A stretch of 64,000 bases of DNA from Chionis minor (lineage: Eukaryota; Chordata; Aves; Charadriiformes; Chionididae), in NCBI GenBank assembly GCA_013398295.1, contig VZSF01008852.1, positions 1-64,000 of the forward strand, in the 5' to 3' direction. The notes under the pieces were generated by a model. The model was not told the origin of the DNA. It did no database searches and worked only from the letters and a program-made list of their open reading frames with translations. Shown one piece after another: positions 22,034 to 34,977 of this stretch. How positions within the stretch are numbered: the stretch's first letter is position 1; every line of letters begins with the position of its first letter. The translations under genes were made by a program, and so were the position numbers.

Positions 22034-25000
22034 CTGGTGAGAGAGGAGGCAGAACAAATGGGCCTTGCCGCAGAGACATGACGGAGGGCTTGGCTTTACG
22101 AGGCTGGTGGCAAACCCCTGGCTACCCAGGACCAACAGCCCAAGGCCCTTCCTCCAAGGTTTTAGAGGGGTCACAGCCTGTGGCTGCATCTCAGGGTTGG
22201 AGACACTTTTCTGCAGCTCCTGAAGTGGCAGTGGATAAAAATCTCCCTTGACTTGTTTGTCCCTGCCCATCTCTCTTTTCTGCAAGGCTGGATGTCTGTC
22301 TGTCCAGCCAGGGTGGCAATAGCAAGATTGTCCCTCAGGCTCTTCCTCTATTCTGGTTGGCTCTTGAAGAGGAAAAGCAAGGACCATCACATCCACCAGC
22401 ACCTTCTCAGGGTCTCCAAGGCCCCTCATCTGCCCCAGGCTGGCTTGTCCCTGCCCTGCTCCACCGAGCTGCCGCCTGCTTCCCAGACAGGCCAAACGAG
22501 TTGAAGGCACCCTTGTCACAAATCAGCTTGGGGCAGTTTCCGCTGCATTGAGAACAGCAGGGAAAATATCCCATTTGCCAAAGAGAAGAGGCCAAAGGAG
22601 GCAGAGGAACTGCAGTGGCTCCGGGAGGGCTGGCAAGGCACCGAGGGTCACAATCGGCGTTCATGGTCCCAGCTCCAGAGCTGTAGCTTTGCTCAGAGCC
22701 AAGTCCCACAGCCCTCAGCCAGGAAAATGGCAGAGTCACGTGCTGGTGCCCCCCAACCCCACGGCCATTTCTGGTCTCACGAAGCCATCAAACGTCACCC
22801 TGTACTGAAGGACCTTCCCAGCACTCAGGAAACCTCCTAGGGCTCTGCATGGTGCCTGGCACAGCAGCGCTGAACAGGTCTGGCACTGCTTCCCCTCCAA
22901 CCCCCCCCCAGCCTTTTCCAGTAGTCCTGGGTTGGCCCCTTCAGCGTTGCAGGAGCTCATGACCAGTGCTGATGCCAAGCACCCAGCATCACTGTTCAGT
23001 CACGTGCAGCAGTAAAAAAATGCACCCCCGACCCGCCTTCCCCCCTCCCCTCCAACCTTCCCTGAGCATTTGAGTAGCTACAAGGTGGAGGACAGAAGAC
23101 GTGCTCCTTACAGAGTTCATCCACCAGCCCAAAATGCACAGTCCCACGCAGAAAGGCTGGACATCAACTACTGGGCTGCAGACTGATGTCCCTCCCGTGG
23201 CTGACTCTTCACGGGGGATTTAGCTCCGGCCTGGCCATGTCCCCCCGCCCAGGCTGAAGGGTCCTTGGTGCTGGCTGCCAGGTGAAGCCCTGTAGCCCTT
23301 CCAGCCCTTGCTCTGGGGCCCAGGGGCAGGAGGGCAGGGCAGGACGGGCAGCGGGGGTGGCAGAGCGGGAGTAGCCTCCTGGGAGGATGACACTTGGACC
23401 ATGTCCCCCCCTGGCTGGGGGCTGTGCTGTGCCCATCCTTCAGCAGCCCCAACATCCCATCAACCTTCCTGCCTCCTTTGGGGACTGAGCTGTCCCAGGG
23501 GCACCCCAGCGCTGCAGCTGGAGGGACACCCACAGGGTTCCGCCCCGGGATCCCCCACAGGGACATGGCCAGGGAGCCCATGGGCAGCTCAGAGACAGGC
23601 CGTGTCTGTCTTGCCACACAGGACGGGGTCTGGTGTGTGGACCTCACCCTTTCCTTCCCTCAGCCAGGGTGCTGAGCCTGCCTGGGCAAAGGCAGCTCCA
23701 TATTCCTGTCCCTCTTCGAGTCCTCCTGCCCGGCTGTGAGGTCAGAGTCCTGAGGCTCCACAGGGATCGGGCAATTTAACAGGGAGACCTCCAGCAGCTC
23801 CTGCTCGCTGAGCAGGGGAGACGGTGCGGGGCTGCAGAGGTGCCCATCTCCTCTAGCAAACACCACATTGTCCAGCTGGGCTGTAGCTGGCAGGTTTTGG
23901 GCTGTGCCTGGCAGGTCACCCAGGGGGCAGGTCCATCACCCCAGACCTGCACCCAAAGGACGTGGTGGCATCGCTGGGGTCCCCTGCTGGGGGCGTGCAC
24001 AGCCTAGCCACCCATGAACGTCCAGGAACCCCTGCACCTCTGCAGACCCCGCGCAAAGGCACTGACACCCGGGAGCTGACCGTCATGGTGCCGGTGGGGG
24101 ACGTAGCAGCAGGACAGAGTGGGACCGCAGGTGGCAGTGGTGGCCTCAGACCTGCTCACCTCCCAGCCCTGGCAGTGGGGGCCACGCCAACCCATCCAGG
24201 CCCACGTCTATCCCCCCAGCCCACGCTAGAGTCACCCCAACCTGCAGCTGCTGTTGGGTGAAGCAGGAGAAGATAGTCCAACCACCCAGGGAGCAGGAGG
24301 CAGCCAGGTCCTGCACCTAAGAGCCCTGCAGGTCCCAGCAGAAGCTGGACTAGGGAGAGGGATGTTGGGGAGGGAATTGTAATGGGACACAGAGCCATAG
24401 AATTGCCTAGGTTGGAAGGGACCTTTAAGATCATCAAGTCCAACTATAAACCTAACTCTGCCAAAACCACCACTAAACCACATCCCTCAGCACCACGTCT
24501 ACCCATCTTTTAAATACCTCCAGGGACGGCGATTCCACCACCTCCCTGGGCAGCCTGTTCCAATGCTTGAGAACCCTTTCAGTGAAGAAATTTTTCCTAA
24601 TATCCAACCTAAACCTCCCCTGGCGCAACATGTCAATGTCTGAGAGTCATTTCTTTGCCTGTAATGACTGAGCTTTCTGCTCAGGAGTTTTCCCCATCTG
24701 AGTGCCAAGGCCTGCTCCCTGTCCCCTCCAGCTGTGATTTCTCTGAGTCCTGGTGATGGGCACAGACAAGTCTGGTGGTGACAGACACCAGGTTCCAACC
24801 CAGCATGATGCCAGCCCTGAGAGGAGCAGGGCTGGCCTGGGCATGGGTGCTGAGGCGTGCCAGCGGTCCCGCACAGCCTGGTCAGGTTTGAGGAGCGTGA
24901 GGACAGAAGCCCCTGGGTGCTGCAGGACAAGCTGTGGCCTCAGCTTGTGTCCGGTTTTCCTGTGCTGCTGGGGGCACTGACCCTGGGAGTAGGCACTTGG

Positions 25001-26565
25001 TCAGACAAGCAGGTTTTGAACCCCATCTCGCCCGACCAAGGCTGAGAGGGTCTTCAGGGACCTGACACTGTCTCTGATCTCTTCCAGATCTTCCAGATCG
25101 TGCTTCTTTGATAAACTGGGCTTTGGCGCCCCAGACAACACGCGCAGGCAGGCTGGGTCTGTCAGTTGTACGTGAGCATGGATGGAGGGAAGCAGCCTGA
25201 TTCCAGCCCCTGCAGGATGGGAGCTGCCCCACAGTGTGGGTTTGTTTTCCGTGCAAAAGCAGGACCATGCCAAACCAAGCCGTCTGGGGTATTTTTGCTC
25301 ATTCTGCCTTCCCCTGCCACCGCAGTCCCTGTAGCCTTCTCAGTGGGTCCCCAACTCACCCCAAATGTGGCCAAGACATCCCGTGTCAGGCTTGAGGAGA
25401 AGCAAAGACCTCAGGTTCCCAAACATAATCCCTGGGCTCCCCCACCCCAGTGCTGCTCAGCGCTGCCCCACCTGCACCCCCCTGTCCTGGGGCCATCCTC
25501 AGCAGCCCACCATGACCAGTTCTGGGCCAGCACACCATGGGGCTGAGCCCACAGGCTGGGGGGTGTCAGGCTGGCACAGGGACAGAGGGACCCCACAGAC
25601 TGAAGTCCCCATGCTCACTGGACAAAGGAGGGTTTCACAGGCTCTTCCCAGCCCTGGCCGTGTTGTCGCTGTCTGCAGAGCCTGAGGAATGACCCAGGGC
25701 AGAGGCAAAGGGAAGGTAAATATTGGGACCATCCCTTGTCTCCTTGCCATACCCCACAATGGGGGTCTCTGGGGGACACAGCCCTTGCACCAGGCCACGG
25801 GCAGCATGAACTGCCCCCAAAGCAAGACAGCAGAGAGGAGATGAGTCCTGGAGCCCTCCAGGGCCCTGTGCAGCCCCTTACCTCCATGAAGGGCACGATG
25901 CGACAGGACACGTCCCCCAGCAGCCTCTTCTTGGTGATTTCGTTGAAGATGACCACAGGCAGGCAGAAGAAGAGGATGAGGAAGTCCCAGAAAGCCAGGC
26001 TGGCCAGGATGGAGTTCCAGGCACTCTTCATGTAGTAGTTGTGCCACACGATGCACATCACGGAGAGGTTTCCGATGATGCCCACTGCAAAGACGATGAT
26101 GGACAGGAACATCACAGCGTAGGCGCTGTAGGAGTTCTCAGTCACTGGGTACAAGGGATTCTGGATTTGCAACCGTTTGTCAGACACGGTGGTGAAGTTG
26201 GCTCGCGGCTCTGCCCCCTCCCTGTCCGTGGGGACCCCTTGTTGCTGCTCAGAGGGGTCTGTGCTGGATGGCAGCAGGGCCTTGGTTGGGTGCAGGCTGG
26301 CAGAGTTGAGGGGCCGCGGGAACTCCACCCGCACGCCTGGCACGTACTGCTGCACCGACTTGGAGTCCTCCTCTGTCCCCCGCCGCAGCCTCTCCTTCAT
26401 CACTCGGACCTCTGGACTGTCCCGGGAAACCGTTGGCAGAGTCCTCCCTACATCTGCACCCTGGCCATGGTCCGTCCTGCCTTCCCCAGCCCTGCCTTGC
26501 GTCGCCACAGCCCCCGGCACCAGCAGCATCAGCAGCAGGAGGACAAGTGGCCGTGGAGAAGGCAT
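21221..26565 (-). CDS. GPR37L1: GPR37L1, G protein-coupled receptor 37-like 1 (complete, two coding exons)
   Basis: Orphan class A GPCR of the endothelin/bombesin-like branch. It is expressed mainly in astrocytes and Bergmann glia and has been proposed to respond to prosaposin (family knowledge, debated). Exons 26565-25882 and 22033-21221 join at GAG|GTA with a gtaagg donor and ctctcaccag acceptor, giving 498 aa (human about 481). Residues 1-21 are a signal peptide and 22-145 a long ectodomain with NFT at 123-125 and a dibasic RLRR at 59-62. TM1 is ~147-173 (GN at 165-166), TM2 ~184-206 (D194), and TM3 follows Cys221. The DRY position is D245-R246-F247. TM4 contains W274, and Cys305 lies in ECL2. 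TM7 has TP (430-431) instead of NP. Six cysteines at 448-453 are likely palmitoylated. The C terminus [15 protein letters not shown] is the diagnostic family tail. The start chosen is the first ATG after the inferred transcription start, has A at -3, and opens the signal peptide. Confidence 0.97.
22034..25881 (-). other. GPR37L1: GPR37L1 intron
   Basis: 3.85-kb GT-AG intron between TM2/TM3 halves, at the position known for GPR37/GPR37L1 genes. It contains one CR1 fragment (24390-24640) and otherwise unique sequence. No nested gene was recognised. Confidence 0.9.
24390..24640 (-). mobile_element. CR1 LINE 3' fragment, minus strand
   Basis: The plus strand reads agccatagaattgcctagg and then the typical reverse complement of CR1 (ggttggaagggacctttaagatc, then cagcctgttccaatgcttgag). 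About 250 bp, in the GPR37L1 intron. It is the same subfamily style as the plus-strand copy at 40372. Confidence 0.92.
25882..26565 (-). CDS. GPR37L1: GPR37L1 coding exon 1 (signal peptide, ectodomain, TM1-TM2, start of TM3)
   Basis: 684 bp, 228 codons, ATG at 26565-26563, ending ...CRIVPFME. The donor (gtaagg on minus) is at 25881. The frame stays open upstream to beyond 26955, but that part is compositionally biased and lacks family similarity, so it is excluded. Confidence 0.96.
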
Positions 26566-26740
26566 GGTCCCCTCCGCACCCTCTGGAGAAGGCGTGTGGT
26601 GGGAGACAGAGCAGCCCCGAGCACAGGGACCCCGGGGCTGCGGGCAGCGAGGGAACCGTCCGGAGGAGCAGCCGGTCTGTCCAGCTCCGGCCGCTGCTCT
26701 GGGCTCTCTGGAAAGCTCTGGGCAGAATAAAAGCTGTGCT
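26566..26740 (-). promoter_or_regulatory. GPR37L1 5' UTR and putative core promoter
   Basis: Minus-strand TTTTATT (26732-26726) lies ~160 bp upstream of the start codon. No ATG lies between about 26700 and the chosen start. The TATA-like element, and hence a transcription start near 26700, is inference from spacing only. Confidence 0.35.
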
Positions 26741-26872
26741 GGGGAGCGGCAGAGCCAGGCCCTCTGCTGGCCACCACCCGCTCCCGGGGAGGCTGCCAAG
26801 CTCTCAGAGATGCGCCAGCACCCAGGCCAGGCAGCTCGGCATCCCCCCGGCAACCCTCGACACCCCCTGCCT

Positions 26873-26953
26873 CCCAGCATCCCCCCCAGCATCCCCCCAA
26901 CACCTCCCCAGCATCCCCCAGCATCCCCCCAGCACCCCCAGCATTGTCCCAGC
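26873..26953. repeat. Degenerate CCCCCAGCAT minisatellite
   Basis: About seven imperfect copies of a roughly 10-base C-rich unit, just upstream of GPR37L1. It explains the spurious open frames there. Confidence 0.9.
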
Positions 26954-29900
26954 ACAAGCCAGCTGAAGGATGCCCACGGCTCGGCACTGGGGATGGGCTG
27001 CCGAGCTCAGCTCTTCCCACCTGAGATCTCCCACGCTCTGCCCCCAAGCAGGCGGCACGAAGGATGCCCAAAGTCTGGCACATCCCCTGCACACTCAGCC
27101 TGGGCTCAGGATGCCCTTGAATGGCAGATTCCCCCTCCCCAACCCCGGGGCTGGAGGGGTGATGGGGCTGCCCTCAGTGGGAGCACGACAGGAGGGACTG
27201 GCTGGCCTCAGGTGAAGCTTCTCGCCACATCAGGCTGTCAGATCTGCCGGCCCAATTCTCACACGGTTCGATGCTGCTTTTCCTACTGACTTCCCTCCGG
27301 GACAGGGGTTTGGACAGAACTGAGGCCCCTGACCCCCTGTACCTATGACTTCTCCCCATAACCATCACCTCTCCCTCATACCCGTCACCTTTCCCTCTTT
27401 CTGTCTCCTCTCCCCATAGCCACCACCTCTCCTCTGTCCAGTCTCCTGTTCCCCTGTTATCTCTCCCTGTGCTGTCACCTTTTCTCCGTGACTGTGGGAC
27501 CAGAGGCACCAGTGTCCCCTCTGGGGACATGCCCTGTGGCACGTAGGTAGCCCGTGGGGATGCATGCCGGGCTTGAAGCAGCAGGGTCACCCCAGACCTG
27601 GGGGACTCAGTGAGTCTGTCCCTCTCCTGCACGGGGCAGTGGCAGGGGCTGGGACACCTCACCCCATTGCAGCCAGCAAACACCAGCTTCCCCCTAGCTG
27701 GGACCCCACTGCCGTCTCCGTCTGGCCCCGTGCCCACTCCTCCCTGAGCCAGAAGGGCCTCTGGGCTGACGTCCCGGAGCACTGAGGGGCACGTGGGCCT
27801 CCTGCGGTGGCACTGGGAGCTGGGGAGCTGATGCCACCGGAGCCAGCCCAGGGAAGGCGAGTCCCAGAGCTCAGAGGCTGCCCCGTGCAGGTGACATTTG
27901 CTGACATGGGTTTCGGCGCCAGAATGCTCCTGCTCCACTCAAAATTATGTTGCGCTCAGCTGGTGCTTGGTGCTCAGACACCGCAGCTCGGCTGGCGGAG
28001 ACTCCCATTGTCCCACACCCCTCCAGGGTGAGGCAGGAGGAGTCTCTGCCCCCAAATCATTGGGCTCAGCCAAGTGCAAGCCCTTCGTCCCTCCTGCGCC
28101 AAGCCACTGTGTGTGACAGTGCTGACCAGCAAAGGCCACCGGCACCAGAGGCATGCCAGCACCCCGGTGCTTTTGCTTGAAGTCACAACCTCCTGCCAGC
28201 AGCGCTTCGCCCAGGGCCCTGCAGGCAGGAGATGGCAGCTGTGCCTGGCTGCTCTCCTTTCCCACACCGCTTCTCTCGCAGCCAGGTGCTGCTCTTTGAT
28301 TCTTGGTAATGGGATGATTTTTGAGCATCATTTGGATATTTACAAGGGGGAAAGGAGGATTTCAGCTCTTGCTGGGCTCTACAGGAGCAGACAGTGGCCA
28401 TGCCTGAGGTCTGTCCTGGGTACAGAGGGACCAGCACCTCAAAGTGATCACTGGCCCGATGCTAGTGGAGTCCATCTGTTTCAGAGGAAGAATGGCTCTG
28501 CCTGAGCCCAGGGACATCCTGAGATCATGCAGGACTGCTGCGGGCTGCCAATTGCTCCAGGTGCTCTGGCTGCAAGGACTCAAGGGAATCTGTCCCAGGG
28601 GACCAACCCCAGGGTTCATGACTGCTCTGGCCTTGGTCCACCATCCCATACCTAAAATGAGCCAGGTGTTCTTCTCAGTGGAGAATAAACCCCCAAAAGA
28701 GCTCAGCTGTGTCCAGTTTGCACAGGAGCACAGTGCTGTGCCCACATGTGGGGGTGCGAGCAGAGCCAGGGCACAGGCAACTGGCAACTTGTCCAGCCAG
28801 GCACTGCCAGTATTTTAATTAAGTCTGGTTAACTGAAGGATGGACAACACAAACTTCGCCCTCAGTGAACACCCAGTGCTAATTCCAGCTCCCTCTGCAA
28901 AGGCCAGGTAGGAGAGATGGTGGCATCAGTCCCCGCATGTGGCTCAGGAAGTGACGCCACTGCACCTTGGCGAGGCTTGGAGGAAAACCACGCTGCCCAG
29001 TGCCAGAGCTGAGTGAAGGACGGAGAGCGGAAAGGCAGGGCTTGGGGCAGGAGCGCAGGGAAGGAGGACGAGGTCTTTCCTCAGTGCTCACATCCGCTCG
29101 GAGGAGGGAGCCCTCGGTGCACTCCTCACCTGCCAGGAGGGACGTGGCTCCAGCGGGGTGCTCCGCGAGGCAGCCAGGTGTTCTCCTGTGGGAAGAGGGA
29201 GATATTTTTAGTTTCATTTCATGGCTGTTGCACAATGGCCGGGTGTGTCATGGAGGTGCCTAAAGACAACAGCAAAGTTCACTGAGGCAAGGTGACACTT
29301 CAGTGGCACAGGAGTGACCTCAGGCTGGCTCTGTCACCTAGGGAATCACTGCCCAAGCAGTCGTCCTCTCCAAGAGAGGCTCCTCTTCCTTCCCTCTGTC
29401 CATCCTGGAGCTTCCAGCCAGTACGGGTCCCTGGCTGTCCCCAAACTGGGAGGCAGACATCAGCCCTGGAGACTATTTGGGAACAGCACATTTGTCTTTC
29501 CCAGCCCAAATTCACAGACAGGTTGACACTGTTTCTCGGGAGATGAGTGTGTGTCTGGGTTTTGCAGGCGTCTCCTTGGAGGTAATTTATCAGAGCCAGA
29601 GCTTTCCACTGTGCCCCAGGGGAGGTTTCTTTCTAAAGCCCCTCCTCCACATATTTCATTCAACCCTCTGAGTTTTGTACAAGTCTGCCTAAAAATCACA
29701 TCCCACCTAAGACCTGCATCTCCCCGCTCCCAGGCCTTTAGGGACAGCCCACTCAGTACCAACTTCAACATCATCTGATAGAAAAGGGGCAAAAGTGAGA
29801 AGTGTTTCTGCACCGGCATCGCACCATGCCAGATGCCTTCCCCATTCTGGAGCTTTTTTAAGCTTCCTTTGGAGCAAGACTGCTTTGTTGCAGCCACGGA

Positions 29901-32900
29901 CAGTCATGAAGTCACCCAGCAACTGCTTCACCTCCCATCCACCATGATTCTCCAGATGCTGGGGGTGGTTCTGGAGGGACACAGAGGGACATGAGGGAGA
30001 TGCCATGTCTGATCCCCTGCTGGACAGTCTCTCCCTGGCCGGAGGGGACAGCTGGGATACCAGCACCACGACACCAGGCTGTGGGCAGTGTGTGACAGCT
30101 GTGTCAGACAACGAGTTTCTCCAACTCCCTTCTTGCCTCTGCAGGAAGCTCCAGTGTCCTCCTACTCATGCTCCGACATCGTCCTCATGAAGGAGGCCAG
30201 CAGGGTGACCTGTGCCCAGTCCCAATCTCTATGACATTGTTCACTGGCCTTGTGATTTCTGGGGAGAAGGAGAATTGCCCCGTGCAATTTACTCTAATCC
30301 AAGCACAGGGGCATGGCTCACATGGAGGAAGCTTGAAAGCCTGGGCAGTGGTAAGATAGCTGTGCCCCCAAGCATGACGCCGTGTGCCGAGATGGACAGC
30401 TGGATGGGTGGTGTCTGAGGGGACATGGGTCTGTCTGTGTGGGATGAGGAGGTGACAGCACCAGTGATGCTGAGCTGAGTTTGCAGGCAGGCTGGGAGAG
30501 CAGCAGGGAGGCAGGGACGAGCTGGCCTGTTCCCTGTGGCGTGCACTGCCCTGGCACCTTGGCACCAAGGGCAAGGTCCATGACCTGCCCCGCTCTGCAC
30601 GGCCACTCTCCTGCTGCTCTGCACCTTCAGCGCAGTGGGTCTGTGCTCTGCCGAGCCATCGTGTCATAGAGTGTCCTCACCAAGGGCTCTGGGAGATGCG
30701 AAAGCCACCCACTTGGTGCCCTGCTCCCAGCAGGAATGCATCCCTCACCGGACCCGGCACAGCCCCGCTCCTCCAGAGCCCTCCAAGTGGGCAAGAGGCC
30801 CCTGTGGCTACCACCAGCCTGAAGAGACCGAAGAGCGGCCATGCTCAGGGTCAGTTCCACCCCTGGTTTTTCTCCATTGATGAAAACACACTTTGTGTTC
30901 CATCAGTATGAAAGTCAGAAACCTCCTTGAGGCTTCAGCCTGCCTTCCGGCAAGCTGTGATGAGCTCCCCAGGGCTACCACAAGCTCTCTCAGATGGTGC
31001 ACAGCAGAAAAGGGTCTGCCCTGGCTGCCTTGCAGACATGGCGGGACAGGCTGCTCCAGACCCCCACCACAGAGCGCGTGCCCCTCACCCTGCGGCACCT
31101 CGCACATCCATGTTGCTACAGATTTGGAGCAGATGAGGCCCAAACACCCAATGAGGGGAGTAAAACGGCCGGCTTTTGTTTCCACCAAACACTCCAGGCG
31201 GCATGGGAGCGAAGCAATAACAGGGCTGGTACACGCCTGTTTGCCCTGCGCTGTTAGTGATCTGCCTGGTTTCTTGGAAAGGGGGGAGAGGGCAGGGAGG
31301 GGATATGGTAAACACAGACAGCTGGTGCGGGCAAAGCCAGTGCCTGGGCAGCTCCTGCGCTGCAGGCAGGTGGGTTTGGGTGAGAAGCTCCCCCACCACT
31401 GCTGTGACCCCGCGTCCTGAATGGCGATGCTCCCGTGGGACTTTCATGTCCTGGGAAACCCCCCCCCACTGATAATCCTCTTTCTCCCCCCTGTCCTGTC
31501 TTCCCTACCAGCCCTGTAGGGGCTTCTGTGTCTCAAAATTAACTCCTGGTGTGCTGGGCTGAGCCTGCCAGTGCTTTACAGTGGTGCTTGAAGTTCCGTC
31601 AGTGTCTTGATGGCACCGATCCTGCAAGCTGCTGTCTCCTGCAGGGATGGTATGCAATGGTGCAGCCCAGATGTTGGGGGGTTTTGGGGTGAAGCCGCCT
31701 GCAATGTTTGACCAGTGGTTCCCAGCACACCACGGTGCCAGCCGGCTCCACACAGGGGCTATGAAAGGCTTTGGAGCCTGCAGGTCGCCCTCCTCTGCTC
31801 TGGCACCTCCTTCTTGGAGGTTGCGATGAGGCTCTCCTGTCCGACCACAGCCACGTTGTGCTGAGCTCGCTGCAGCCATCACTGCTGGAGCAAACGCGCA
31901 CCCCGTGGCCTTCCCGGCCGCCTGTGGGATGCTGGCTCTGCTCCCCACCGGCAGGTTTCCCAGTGGTCACTGGTTTAAAGCACCACATGAACACTCAACC
32001 CCAAAACAGGGAAACTGAAATGACAGAGGGATTTTCCTTGAGCTACAGGAGGAGCCAAGTTCCTGGGGCTTCCTCGCAGGGGCCGCCGCGGGGACATCCG
32101 GGCTCTCGGTGGGTTGGTGCCGCAGCACAGATGCAGCCCCGTCTGCGTGGGGAAGCGCAGTCAGCTCATGCGAGCAGGGGCTGTATTTCTGTTTGCAACA
32201 GGGCAGTCACGTTGCATTCAGGGGAGGAACTGAGAACCCAAGGCAAGTTCAGCTCAGGGCGAAGACGGTATTTTCCCATGGAATAAAATGAGCGACGGTC
32301 TGGAAGCAGCGAGAGGCCATTTGGAGAGGCCCTGAGCTCGCCCCCTTTGTTAGAGCCCATGTGGTGATTCACCCCCAAGTTCCCTGTAAAGGCATGAGGA
32401 CTCACAAATGCAAAAACGCAACTCAAAGCAAAAACACTCATAAGTTTAATGTAGAAAATAAACCATCTTTAAGTCCACTGCCTTATTTTTTTGAGGGGGC
32501 AAAGTTTTTGGTTTCTCCCGTTGCCTCAATCCAGTCCCTCCAGCTCTTGTAATAAGTCTTCTGTTTTTCCCTGCTTTGGGGTAAAGCTCATGCTCGCTCG
32601 CTGCTGCGTCCCCCTGCTCTGGCTGTCACACTCTGTGCCGGGGGGCTTCAGAGCTGTACGGCGCTTGGGCTTGGGGTGACAGTTGCATGGGGACTATTGG
32701 GGGACATCAGCTGGAGCACTGGGGAAAACCGAAGGGTTATGGGCTTGTCACCCCCTGTTGGGTCGCTGTCAGGGTCCTTCACATCCCTGACTGCTCTCAG
32801 TGAATCCCAACTCCTCCTGCAGCCGTGCAGGTTGAAACCCAGCTGGCAGGGGCTCCAGGCGAGCAGGAGAAAGGTCTGGGAGAGCTTTTTGGGCAGAGCC

Positions 32901-34838
32901 TGTGCCAGGTGACCTGTGTCGGACCTGCCATCCCCGCTTGTGCCGGCAGAGGGAGAGTCAGATGGGGTGACCTGCGACTGCCACCCACCTGCCTGCCGAA
33001 ACACAGGCGCTGGGGAAACACCAGTGGAAAATAACCCGCCTGCAGAAGGACGGATGCCGAGCAGTCCTGAGCAAGGCACAGTGCTGGCCCCTGTCCATGC
33101 TCTGTCCAAACCACTCAAGGTCTCTGGGCAAAGCTGAGGGTGATCCGTGCTTACTGGGAAAATCATGGTTTGTCTCCTGGGAAAGCAGCGTGGAGGGAGG
33201 TGGCACACGGGCAGCCCGTGCTCGGGTGCACCGCTCGGGACAATGGGTGATGGACACCCACCCCATCCCCTCCCCCGAGGGCTGCTGGGCTCCGAGGCTG
33301 GCAGCAGGGTGGTTTGGTGGCACAGCTACCGCGGGAGGGGTCTGCGCCCAGCACGGAGGGGCCGGGAGCCTTGTGAGAGGCTGTGGTGGGTGCAGGGAGA
33401 CCTCGGGCACAGGCAGCCCTGCCTGCAGCCTGGCAGGGCTGAGAACCCCTGGCGAGGGGTGGCCACAGGTTTCCACACTGCAGGGGGGACCGTTCAGAGA
33501 CCCCTGCCCCACCTCACATCCAGACCTGGTCTCCTGGGTGGCCTCTCCATGTGTCCCCCCTGGTTTGCCTTCAAACCGGAGAGCTCTTCCCTACAGTCCC
33601 GACCATCTTTCTCGCATCCCTGGGCAGCACCTGGCCGCCGGGGCCTGGTGCTGTGAGGTGCTGAGCCCCCCCAGAAATGTCCGTCCACGCCGACACCTGC
33701 CATCAGACACCGCAGAGCCAGTGCCACTGCCTGGCCCTTCCTGCGGGGTGAGGTGGCGGTGCCCGGGGCTGGCAGCAGGCTGGGGAGCAGGGACTGCCTG
33801 GGCATGGCTGGGGACTGGGGACCCTGCCCTCCCTGGGGACATGCTGGGGGGGTGGCAGGGGCGGTTTTCCTGCTTGTGGTGCAGGGAGCCCGCGGTACGT
33901 GGGTGCTGGGGGCAGGGGCCAGAGCCCTCGCCTTTGCCCCGCTGGCCACCCGCAGCCCGGGCAGCGCTGCTGTCCCCCCGCGCAGAGGGGCTGGTCCCCA
34001 GGCTGCTGGTGGGGAGCGGGGCGCTGCGGTGACATTTAGCAGCTGCCGTGGGTGCCCCACCCTGGGTGGGGACGAAGGTCACCGTGCAGAAAGTTCGGCT
34101 GCTTGCTGACGGAAAAAATGGGGAAATTCCCTGCCCCGTGCACATGCAAATGAGGGCTGAGGCTGGGGACCCCATGCCCAAGCCCCCCAAAACTTCCCTC
34201 CCTTCTCCCAGCCCCAGCAGAGCTGGAGGGACTCTGTGCTGCCCCCACCCAGGCCACCATCCTGGCAGGTCGGCCCCCCCCGAAACCTGTCCTCCACCGC
34301 GATCGTGGGGCACGGCGGTGTCCCCAGAGCACCTGCCCACAGCCTGTCTGTCTGTCCGTCTGAGTGGGCTGCGCCGGACAGACACCCCCTCCTGATGGAG
34401 CCGCTCTCTAGAGCCAGAGGAGCCTTCGCTGGAGCCACATACAGGCGGGGTCACACCAAGACCCCAAGGACCAGGGGTGTCCCATGGAGACATCCTCATT
34501 GCTGCGGCCAAGGAAGCGGGGGAGAAGATTGTGCCTCGGGTCCTGGGAGGTGGGAGCTCGTGGGGTGGGGACAGGGGGAGACGGGCACCTGTCTGTGCTC
34601 TGCCGTGCAGGATTGGCACCAGTGCCCCTGCAGAGCGCTGGGCACCGTGGTGCTGGCAGTGTGCCGATGCTGTGTAGTTAGGCCTGGCCCGATGATGAAG
34701 TGGGCAGGTCCTGAGGTCCCACAGATACACAGGGTCAGCACCGCATGCTCTGAAGATGCGTACAGACCAGGCTCACGAGAGGGCAGAGCACAGGAAGGGA
34801 ATCTCCTAAGCTTTTGCCTTACAAGTCCTGTTTTCCAG
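26954..34838. other. Gene-free stretch upstream of GPR37L1
   Basis: No conserved exon on either strand. Contains a pyrimidine-rich, imperfectly repeated segment at about 27310-27490 on the plus strand. The remainder is unique. ELF3, expected on this side by synteny, is not visible. Confidence 0.55.
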
Positions 34839-34977
34839 GACTGTGGTACTGTCTGGGATGCTTGGAGGATGATGGATGATGCAAGGAGGGAAAAACCTCC
34901 CTACCAAGCTTGTTATCCTGCAGAGGAAAACCTGGACTCCCTGCATCAGCATTACAGCCACGAGGACACAGCCACAG

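Noticed and set aside
23925..23945. CTCF-like motif (cacccagggggcagg)
   Set aside because: Only a partial core match. Such G-rich words are common in this GC-rich window.
26726..26732. AATAAA on the plus strand upstream of GPR37L1
   Set aside because: No plus-strand gene ends here. The reverse strand reads as a TATA-like element at a suitable distance from GPR37L1.
26566..26955. In-frame upstream extension of GPR37L1
   Set aside because: The open frame continues upstream through the CCCCCAGCAT minisatellite but lacks family similarity. The ATG at 26565 opens a signal peptide.
33097..34730. Long frames on both strands (up to 379 codons)
   Set aside because: They overlap on opposite strands in GC-rich sequence with low stop density. 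Composition is Pro/Gly/Ser/Arg-rich and no domain is recognisable.
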